Below, piece after piece: positions 51,790-58,502 of a DNA stretch of 64,000 nucleotides. The stretch's first letter is position 1. Each line of letters starts with the position of its first letter. Source of the stretch: Xenorhabdus ehlersii. GTDB lineage: Bacteria; Pseudomonadota; Gammaproteobacteria; Enterobacterales; Enterobacteriaceae. The translations under genes and the position numbers were made by a program. The notes beneath the pieces are model-generated. The model saw only the letters and a list, made by a program, of their open reading frames with translations. It ran no database searches and had not been told where the DNA came from. The stretch lies in contig NZ_RAQI01000006.1 of the NCBI RefSeq assembly GCF_003610465.1, positions 210,418 through 274,417 of the forward strand. The letters are read 5' to 3'.

Positions 51790-54486
51790 TCAGGGAACAA
51801 TAAGGCCACTCAGGTGGGCGGTATCGCTGTCTGCCCCGTCGAACAGCAGTTCATAGATGAACGTCAGGCCACGACGGTGCAACAGCAGGTATTCCATTTC
51901 GACCAGTCGTGAGAGATGCACCTTAAGCTGGGTATCACCCCACTGCACCGCATCCCTCAACTGTTTGCGGGTAAACCGCATTTCGTGGCGGGGCTGGCCG
52001 CTTTCTTTTACCCAGCCCTGTATCAGCAATAACAGCTTGCGCGTCTGCGGCGGCATTTCGTCCAGTGTCCGGCCTAAGATTTCATGCGCCAACTGATTGG
52101 CGAGCCGGATATCGTCTTTGCTCACTTCGATATATTCAAGCCGCTTGCCGCGATGCTCTGCCGTTTTGATGTCCCGCTGGTACTGGTGCAACAACGCTAT
52201 GCTCTGAATGAGGGTCAGGTATTTCATATGGTCTCGCCGCGTGCGGGTTTTGTCTGACAGGAACGTCAGTTGCGACGCATACGGATTGACCACATTCAAC
52301 GGCTTAAGCAGCCGCTGGGCGTTCTGGTGAAGCTGCATCAGAGAGTCCCGCTCGTTCCCGGCCAGCAAGCCTTCGAGCGTCTGCTTCTGGCGCTGCAACG
52401 CATGGATGGCTTCCGTTTGTTCGCGGGATTCATTGACCGTCAGCACCAGACAACGGTTCAGTAATTCTTCATCCACATCAATGGCGGTCGTGGTGAGCAT
52501 CAGCATCACCGGGCCTTTCACGGTATAGCTTTTAGTGACGAGGTTGCCGGTTGCCTCATCCTTGCCCGTGCTCGCCATCGTCAGTTCGCCATCACTTTGC
52601 AACAGCTTCAGCGCATAGGCGGCCTGCCGTACCCCTTCTTCTTCGGCGATAGCTAATATCTTGTGCTGGAGATTAGTTTCACCGAGATAGAACAGGCTTT
52701 GCCCGGTCATAGCGCTGTACTGGATGCGCTCTTCCTCCGGGATCAGGTTCAGTACCGCCTCCATCAGCGAGGATTTTCCGGCGGCGCTGCTGCTCTGGAT
52801 AAGTACCGCTAACGGTTTGGGTAACTTTCGGCTCACTGCTGCCAGATAGCCCGCAAGCAGATTGGTGGATTCACCAACCACGCCACAGGCGGCTAAGTCA
52901 GCGGTAATACGTGCCGTCAGGTAGGGATCTTGCAGTAACGCCAGTGCCGCTTCCCGTTCAGCGATCCCCATCGCCGGTACGCGGGGTTCGGTGCCTGAGG
53001 TGGGGTGCTGTTGCCCCTGTTCGACGGCCAGTAACACCTGCCCCAGCGAACGCCGCAACTCAGCCTCTCCCAGCCCCAGTTCGGTGGCGGCCAGTCTGGC
53101 ATAGCTGTTCCGGCTGCGGGCACTCATCAGGTCAACCCCGTCGGCGAACAGGACGCCGCTTTGTGTGTCCAGCACCTGCGCATTGAGTTTCATCGTGGCA
53201 GCGCCGGCTTTGACTGCGCCCATGCCCCGTAAGCACCATTGCAATGTGCCGATCGAGATAAGCAGTTCGCCATGCTCACCGGATTCACAGACGACATTCG
53301 GCGTCACGCGGGGTACGGGTCCAGCGGCTAAAGGGGAAGCGGGCTCTGGCGCGGTGTCCGGCTCAGGCGTCTGGCGCTCAAGGGCGACCATATCCGCTGC
53401 CTCCTGCATCGGTACAGCACTCTCAATCAGCAGGGCAAAGGCCGATTCGGGTTCGGCCATCTGACACAGATACCCGTTGGCATCCTGATCTGGCGGGAAC
53501 ACTATACGCAGCGGCGTGATGCCTTTGGCAACCAGTGCTGCCGCCAGTTTGACGGCGGCATCATTGCCGGCGGTATCATTATCAAAGGCGATCAGCACCT
53601 GCTTAATGCCGTGCTGTTCGAACGCCTGCCAGTGATCCGCGGTGACGCCGTTCACCCCGTAAGCGGCTGTCACATTGCGCTGCCCCGTCACCCAGAACGA
53701 CAGCGCATCAATCAGCGATTCGCACAGGATCAGCGATTTTGCAGCCCCCAGTGCCTGCGCATTCCAGACCCCGCGGTGCGCGCCCGGCAGGTAAAGATGC
53801 GAGACCGTATCACCGCGCCGCCGCTCGCCGATTTTGCGTCCGTACAGTTCGTGAACCTGCCCCTCAGCGCTGATAACAGGGATAACCAGCGAGCCACGCA
53901 GATGCTCACGCCCGTTCTCCCGCAACACCCCGGCCGCTATCAGGCGGCGGCGGATCTCCTCGCCGGCTTTGACTTTTTTCGGTGGCAGACGGTAGCCCAG
54001 CGTGCGGTTGGCAAAGCCCAGCTTAAACTGCGCGACTAATTCAGGATGATTGAGCCGCCGCTTCGCCAGATAGGCCTGTGCTTCCGGCGCATTCAAAAGT
54101 GTATGGTGATAAAACGCAACCACCCGTGACAGCAACACCTGTTGCCCGATGGCATCACTGGTCAGCTCTTCCGGCTGCACCAGCGGCTCGACCGCCGGAT
54201 TGTGCCCCAGCACGGCACGCAGGCGCTCCACGGCATGGCGCAGGCTCAGGCCCTCGGTTTGCATGACCCAGTCCAGCACCGACCCGCCCGCATCACAGCC
54301 AAAACAGTGGTAGAGATTTTTCGCCGGGGTAATGACCATCGAAGGCGTTTTCTCCTCATGGAACGGGCACAGCACGGTCATGTCTTTGCCGCGCTTAAAC
54401 AACTGCCGGCCTTGTTGCTCAATGATGGCAACTAAAGAGACAGCGGCTTTCAGGTGCTGTAATTCTGCTTCCGGGATGCGAGCCAT
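51790..54486 (-). CDS. Mobile-element primase (CHC2 zinc finger, Toprim) with C-terminal P-loop ATPase, module 1
   Basis: 898-residue replication-type protein. Residues 33-70 are a DnaG-like CHC2 zinc finger (Cys40, His43, Cys61, Cys64). Residues ~248-340 are a Toprim domain with Glu256 in ILCESLIDAL, Asp302-x-Asp304 in AFDNDTAGND and DQDANG. Residues ~370-395 are a Pro-rich linker. The C-terminal part has Walker A SSSAAGKSS (565-573), an acidic Walker B-like KILAIAEEEG (from 609) and ELLNRCLVL, suggesting a helicase or AAA-type ATPase. I start at 54486, after AAGGA, to match module 2; an upstream ATG adds 19 residues. Its role is probably replication of the element. Confidence 0.88.
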   Translation of the reverse strand: MARIPEAELQHLKAAVSLVAIIEQQGRQLFKRGKDMTVLCPFHEEKTPSMVITPAKNLYHCFGCDAGGSVLDWVMQTEGLSLRHAVERLRAVLGHNPAVEPLVQPEELTSDAIGQQVLLSRVVAFYHHTLLNAPEAQAYLAKRRLNHPELVAQFKLGFANRTLGYRLPPKKVKAGEEIRRRLIAAGVLRENGREHLRGSLVIPVISAEGQVHELYGRKIGERRRGDTVSHLYLPGAHRGVWNAQALGAAKSLILCESLIDALSFWVTGQRNVTAAYGVNGVTADHWQAFEQHGIKQVLIAFDNDTAGNDAAVKLAAALVAKGITPLRIVFPPDQDANGYLCQMAEPESAFALLIESAVPMQEAADMVALERQTPEPDTAPEPASPLAAGPVPRVTPNVVCESGEHGELLISIGTLQWCLRGMGAVKAGAATMKLNAQVLDTQSGVLFADGVDLMSARSRNSYARLAATELGLGEAELRRSLGQVLLAVEQGQQHPTSGTEPRVPAMGIAEREAALALLQDPYLTARITADLAACGVVGESTNLLAGYLAAVSRKLPKPLAVLIQSSSAAGKSSLMEAVLNLIPEEERIQYSAMTGQSLFYLGETNLQHKILAIAEEEGVRQAAYALKLLQSDGELTMASTGKDEATGNLVTKSYTVKGPVMLMLTTTAIDVDEELLNRCLVLTVNESREQTEAIHALQRQKQTLEGLLAGNERDSLMQLHQNAQRLLKPLNVVNPYASQLTFLSDKTRTRRDHMKYLTLIQSIALLHQYQRDIKTAEHRGKRLEYIEVSKDDIRLANQLAHEILGRTLDEMPPQTRKLLLLIQGWVKESGQPRHEMRFTRKQLRDAVQWGDTQLKVHLSRLVEMEYLLLHRRGLTFIYELLFDGADSDTAHLSGLIVP

Positions 54487-54551
54487 ACGATAATCCTTCA
54501 AAAACGTGTCAATAGGGTTTGGATAAAAATAACTCGACACCAATATACCAC

Positions 54552-54574
54552 ATATTGTAGTATATACAACATAT
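54552..54574. promoter_or_regulatory. Palindromic operator candidate between primase and regulator, module 1
   Basis: ATATTGTA-N5-TACAACATAT, with a perfect TTGTA/TACAA core (54555-54569), lies in the divergent promoter region 25 bases before the regulator start. A typical spot for autoregulation by the Cro/CI-type protein. Confidence 0.55.
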
Positions 54575-54597
54575 AGTAGTAAAACATGAGGTAAGTT

Positions 54598-55005
54598 ATG
54601 GCTGTCTTATTACATTCAAAAACGGTAACAGCTATGGCTATCAGTAACGAAGAGCGCGATTTTTTCATTGCATTAGGCGAACGGATCACCCTGCTACGTA
54701 AAGAGCGTGGAATAACTCAGGCTGAACTGGCACAGAAGCTCAACGTTTCACAACAGACGGTGCAGGCATGGGAAGCAGGTCGACGAAGGATAAAGGTATC
54801 TTCACTACCTATTGTGGCAGGAATATTTTCAGTTTCATTGGAAAATTTGTTTGGTGAGGAATCGGAAAAAAGCAACCGTAAACGAGGCCCAGCACCTAAG
54901 TGGCAGCAGCAGATTGAAGAGATTGATAATTTACCTAAGACAAAGCAGAAGATGATATCAGAGATGTTAAGTGCTCTGATAGCACAGGCGAGAGTAACAG
55001 ACTGA
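54598..55005 (+). CDS. Cro/CI-type helix-turn-helix regulator, module 1
   Basis: 135 residues. The HTH_3 domain spans residues ~27-85 (ERITLLRKERGITQAELAQ, then VSQQTVQAWEAGRRRIKVSSL, VSLENLFG). The C-terminus is basic then helical (KTKQKMISEMLSALIAQ). Divergent from the primase with a palindrome in between, so probably controls both itself and the primase-recombinase unit. The start at 54598 follows GAGGT; Met at 54634 is an alternative. It is not the same protein as the regulator at this place in module 2. Confidence 0.85.
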   Translation: MAVLLHSKTVTAMAISNEERDFFIALGERITLLRKERGITQAELAQKLNVSQQTVQAWEAGRRRIKVSSLPIVAGIFSVSLENLFGEESEKSNRKRGPAPKWQQQIEEIDNLPKTKQKMISEMLSALIAQARVTD

Positions 55006-55075
55006 TAAATAACGCAGGGTTTAAAGGCTGGCACCTTTAAACCCTGCTCACCACAAGCAACTAAAGAGGAGTTGA

Positions 55076-55399
55076 ATGATGGCTAAGGCGCATTCTAGGC
55101 AAAACCGTGCAGTAAATAAAGCGACAAAAACAGAACGTTATTACACCGTGGGATACGTGCCGCAAAACGGCAGGCCGAACCCCAGACCCGCGATAAATTT
55201 AACGGGAAGATGGCTTAAGGCTGCGGGATTTGATATTGGTGGCACACTCACCGTCAAAATACTGGATGGCTGTCTGGTGTTAATCCCTGACAGCGATGAG
55301 ACCCGCACGATTAAGCAACAGTACCAGCGCCAGCAAGACCAGCTCAGTGAGATTAAGCTCAAGATGCGGGAACTGCTTGGCGACTACACAAGCCGCTAA
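55076..55399 (+). CDS. SymE-like toxin-family protein, module 1
   Basis: 107 residues. Residues ~20-75 match the SymE signature: YYTVGY, PAINLTGRWLKAAGFDIG, LTVKILDGCLVLIPD. SymE of E. coli is an SOS-induced, AbrB-fold-derived protein that acts on RNA or nucleoid and is silenced by the antisense RNA SymR. Activity here is not known. The C-terminus is a charged helix (QRQQDQLSEIKLKMRELLG). A GAGGAG site precedes tandem ATGs; either may start. SymE genes are often found near Rhs or restriction genes, as here. Confidence 0.8.
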   Translation: MMAKAHSRQNRAVNKATKTERYYTVGYVPQNGRPNPRPAINLTGRWLKAAGFDIGGTLTVKILDGCLVLIPDSDETRTIKQQYQRQQDQLSEIKLKMRELLGDYTSR

Positions 55400-55431
55400 G
55401 GGCAGGGAGTGAGCCGCTCTAAAAAAGAGAT

Positions 55432-55465
55432 AAGGCCGGAAGATCATGGAGATCTTTCCGGCTTT
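55432..55465. terminator. Bidirectional terminator between symE-like and immunity genes, module 1
   Basis: AGGCCGGAAGATC pairs with GATCTTTCCGGCTTT around a five-base loop, between convergent genes, with A- and T-rich flanks. Confidence 0.8.
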
Positions 55466-55468
55466 GAA

Positions 55469-55873
55469 CTAAATAACTCTTTTAGTTATTTCCAAATAGT
55501 GATTATAAGTTTCTTTGCTAAGATATTTTCTAGCCAAATTGTAACTATAATCACTTCCCATTATTGCTTCAAAGATACACGTATTTAATATGTCTTTTAC
55601 GTCATCACCTTGATAAAGAAATAAGTCATCGACAAAACTAAATATGTTCTTTATTTCTTTTATTAATATATCTTCATCTTTGTAAATAGATGCGATGTTT
55701 TGAGAAAAATAGCTTTTCTCCTCTACTTTACCAGAGCCATATAGATTTATCAGATCAGCAAAAAACGTACCAAAACCTCCAAATATTAGATAGATACCAT
55801 CATGCTCGCCATGTATTTCTCGAAACACAGGAAAAAAATTGTTTAGTTTATCAATTAATTCATCATTCGTCAT
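55469..55873 (-). CDS. Putative immunity protein for the Rhs tip of module 1
   Basis: 134 residues, acidic, AT-rich, no signal peptide. Aromatic and hydrophobic text such as GIYLIFGGFGTFFADLINLY. I do not recognise the family. Its ATG overlaps the stop of the Rhs tip gene (ATGA), the usual toxin-immunity arrangement, and it is small and cytoplasmic-looking, so cognate immunity is the best inference. Confidence 0.7.
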   Translation of the reverse strand: MTNDELIDKLNNFFPVFREIHGEHDGIYLIFGGFGTFFADLINLYGSGKVEEKSYFSQNIASIYKDEDILIKEIKNIFSFVDDLFLYQGDDVKDILNTCIFEAIMGSDYSYNLARKYLSKETYNHYLEITKRVI

Positions 55874-56316
55874 AAATGCCCCAATGCGTTCCTTAAATCA
55901 TTTATCATGTAGCTTGCTAAGCTTCTATCCGATGGGCTTAGAGCCTCATTTTTATACCTTCCATTACCACTAGATAAATTTTTCAATGCTGTTAAATAAT
56001 CCTTACCTTTATTTACATGGTCTGAACCGCCGACTAATTGTCCAGTATTCTTTGTATGCAGAATAGAAGCTGCTGTACCTCCATCAGGAATATTTGCACC
56101 TGGCCGATATAGTTCTTCAAACATTTTTTGCAGCTTAGGATTCTCTATTGAATCTATTATTTGCTGCCTTTGTTCTGCTGAAATGGCATGATTATTTTTT
56201 CTGGCATTCTTTAATATATCGACAGGACAACTCGCTAACCCGAACGGATCAACCCATTTGGTGGGATTATGGACGTAAGAATACGGATTAAATCCGCCCA
56301 GCAGCCCAATCGGGTC
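55870..56316 (-). pseudogene. Orphan Rhs C-terminal tip (toxin of unknown activity), module 1
   Basis: Open frame of 148 residues beginning with the end of an Rhs core, [28 protein letters not shown], followed by a variable toxin region (NARKNNHAISAEQRQQ..., ELYRPGANIPDGGTAA, VGGSDHVNKGKDYL, SDRSLASYMINDLRNALGHL). The Rhs barrel-encoding part is absent: a TAA lies directly before the Asp codon and no plausible start exists before an internal ATG at 56124. It is therefore silent unless recombined onto a full rhs gene. The GDGGTA/VGG-H-KG-type tail occurs in several polymorphic toxins; I know of no activity for it. Confidence 0.75.
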
Positions 56317-56986
56317 TTAGGGCAGGTTCCGGTGCGGTTATACAGTTTTAAGCGATTTTTTCCTTATTTATCACCTTGTTAAAGAACCCCTTTTACCCGT
56401 TCCGCCCATTCCCGCGAACCTAAAAGGCCGAAGTGCACTTTTGCCCTGTTTTTACGCTTGCTCCGATGTGCAGTATAGCGCCCTTTTTTCCCCTGTGATG
56501 GGCTGAACAGCCTGATTTTGTGCGATTTTTCACGGCAACGGGCGAACGTCGCCCAACTTGCTTGGGCGGCGGGCGGCCGTTCTGCGGGGGCGGGTGGCAC
56601 AGAACCCGCAAGCGGCGCCCTGCGACGCTCCCAGGCACGGAAGCCGAAGATTGTGCTCGGTTTTGCTGAGGGCACTTTACTCAAGGGAAGCCCCCTCAGG
56701 GGGCTGCACGGGGCGGAGATGGCGAGCACGGCAACGAGCAAGGAGCGCAGCGACTGCGAGCCGCGCGCAGACAATGCAGCGGGGTCGGGGCGGGGGAGGT
56801 AAACCAGCGGAGGCCGCAGGCCGACCTGCCTACAGGGGTCTTTGCCTGAGCCACTCAAGGCCGCTAAAGAAGACGCTGTTTTTGCCGGAACGGGGCACGC
56901 GGCTTAAGACTGGTGCTCAGTAGCTGACAGCAGAAGGCGCCAGCCTTGTGCGGTGCACCCCGCGAGGCCGATAAGTGGGGGCGAAG

Positions 56987-57081
56987 ACATAATGCAGATT
57001 ATGCGATGTGAGCCGCTCTTCGGCGGTTGGCGGAACAGCGGGGCGGCACGGCGAATTTCGCATAATCTCCCTGCATTATGT
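56987..57081. promoter_or_regulatory. Imperfect long inverted repeat (candidate recombination site), copy B
   Basis: Left arm ACATAATGCAGATTATGCGA (56987-57006); right arm 57058-57081 is its complement with four extra bases between AATC and CTGCAT. The apex of about 50 bases contains further short hairpins (CCG...CGG). Extrahelical bases in an otherwise paired stem recall integron attC folding, but no canonical attC boxes are seen. Confidence 0.7.
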
Positions 57082-57152
57082 TAAATGGGCTTTGGGCAGC
57101 CGGCACAGAGTGGTTGGGGACACCGTGGCCGCCGCTGCCCATTGCCCATTTA
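57082..57152. repeat. Second inverted repeat of the cassette repeat, copy B
   Basis: TAAATGGGCTTTGGGCAGC (57082-57100) pairs with 57134-57152 over 19 positions with two mismatches in the middle, directly abutting the first inverted repeat. The same structure is present in copies A and C. Confidence 0.7.
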
Positions 57153-57219
57153 CCCCCGCCGGCACTGAAGCTGACGGGCAGTCCGGTCACGGTCTGCCCC
57201 TGCACGGAACCCCGCGGAC

Positions 57220-58290
57220 TCAACGGGGACGGGGGCGCTGTCCGCTGGCATCAGGGTGGCTGTCTGGCACGCTACTTTCCGCGGATTCAGGGCATGGGCG
57301 GCTCTTCGGGGGTTCGGTGTCAGCGTTTGGCGGCTGATTATCTGCCCGCTCGGCCGGATGGGTCTGGCTGTGCACCTGTTTGAGCTGTTTGATGGCAACC
57401 CGCGTATAGACCTGGGTGGTGTTGAGCTTCTCATGTCCCAGCATCGCCTGGATATGGCGGATATCGGCACCGTTGTCCAGCATCTGCGTCGCCATTGAAT
57501 GCCGGAACAGGTGGCAGGCGCCCGGTTTGTCCAGTCGAGCCTGATGACGGATGGCCTTTGCGGCGATGTGCGTCAGGTGTCCCGGACTGAGCGGCCTGCC
57601 TTTTTGCGAGATAAACAGGTAACCGCTGTCATGGCTGTCTGCCAACTGTGGCCGAACCTGCACCAGATAGCGTGTCAGCCAGCCCAGTGCCCGCTCGCCG
57701 ATAGGCACCACCCGGTCTTTATGGCCTTTGCCCTGATTAACCACAACCGCCCCGCGTTCGAAGTCGATATCACCCCGCCGGAGCTGGCGCAGCTCCATGC
57801 GCCGGAGGCCGCTGCTCCACAGCACTTCCAGCATCACCCGATTGCGCAGCCCCAGCACGCTCTGGTCGTCAAGGCTGTCCAGCACCTGTGCGGTTTCCCG
57901 TTCACTCAGTATCTGGGCAGGCAGCCGTTTCTCTTCTTTCGGCAACACCACCTGTTCGGCCGGGTTGTAGAGGATGTGATGCCGTTGCAGTAGCCAGCGG
58001 AACCACAAGCGCAGGGCGATTAACCGTTCACGCTGGCCGTTATGGCTGTAAGGCTGGCCATCGGCCTTGCGGTAAGCCCGCAGATAGCGCTGCCAGCTTT
58101 CCAGCAATACCAGCGTCACCTGTGCCGGATACTGCACGGTGCGCTGTTCGCACCAGTCCACGAACGGTAACAGCCGTTCCCGGTAGCTTTCCCGTGTGCG
58201 CGGGCTTTTTCCCTGTGCGGCCAGCGTATCGAGGTACGCGTCCAGTTGCTGGCGTAAGGTGGCGTGCAGGGGATTAGGTGGGCTTGTCAT
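57220..58290 (-). CDS. Tyrosine recombinase (XerC-like integrase), module 2
   Basis: 356 residues, the same enzyme as at 50504-51577, with about ten substitutions in the first 316 residues (for example DTLAAQG for DTQAAQG, RLIALRLW for RLGTLRLW, GRPLSPGHLTHIAAK for GKPLSLGHLTQIAGK). All catalytic residues (Arg163, His260, Arg263, His286, Tyr295) are kept. The tail after AERA is different (DNQPPNADTEPPK..., ending ASGQRPRPR). The same tail reappears at the right edge of the window. Confidence 0.92.
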   Translation of the reverse strand: MTSPPNPLHATLRQQLDAYLDTLAAQGKSPRTRESYRERLLPFVDWCEQRTVQYPAQVTLVLLESWQRYLRAYRKADGQPYSHNGQRERLIALRLWFRWLLQRHHILYNPAEQVVLPKEEKRLPAQILSERETAQVLDSLDDQSVLGLRNRVMLEVLWSSGLRRMELRQLRRGDIDFERGAVVVNQGKGHKDRVVPIGERALGWLTRYLVQVRPQLADSHDSGYLFISQKGRPLSPGHLTHIAAKAIRHQARLDKPGACHLFRHSMATQMLDNGADIRHIQAMLGHEKLNTTQVYTRVAIKQLKQVHSQTHPAERADNQPPNADTEPPKSRPCPESAESSVPDSHPDASGQRPRPR

Positions 58291-58502
58291 GCGGATTCTC
58301 CTTCTTTTTTGTTGTATGGGTAGCGAAGAGAGCTGTACGGGCGGAACAGTGTTTTTTGGCTGATGCCGACCACTTTGAGGGGAAGCCTTGCTGTATCTGC
58401 CTTTGCCGGGATTTAACCATCCCGACTACCTGCCGACAACAAGCCGACTGACAGGCGACCAACTGGGCTTTAACCCCGACCGGATAACGTTATACTGCTC
58501 GC
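58291..58502 (-). promoter_or_regulatory. Highly conserved spacer between primase and recombinase, module 2
   Basis: Counterpart of 51578-51789 with one base difference seen by eye (T at 58499 for C). See the module 1 entry for possible content. Confidence 0.5.

Larger units (their letters stand above)
56317..57230. repeat. GC-rich cassette repeat, copy B (full length)
   Basis: Begins exactly next to the Rhs DPIGL codons with TTAGGGCAGGTTCCGGTGCG and runs to the recombinase 3' end. No supported gene in about 900 bases. Several hairpins are visible: AGCCCCC-TCA-GGGGGCT (56689-56705), the long imperfect inverted repeat (56987-57081) and a 19-base pair of arms (57082-57152). Copy C repeats it with about 125 bases fewer in the middle. 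The strong structure suggests a recombination site, replication origin or structured RNA. Confidence 0.85.

Noticed and set aside
56379..56858. Long ORFs in the GC-rich cassette repeat
   Set aside because: Overlapping open frames on both strands with Arg/Pro/Ala-rich products, broken by indels between copies; structure rather than coding.
56987..57152. Integron attC site
   Set aside because: Extrahelical bases are suggestive, but canonical attC boxes and an IntI-type recombinase insertion are not seen; kept only as an analogy.
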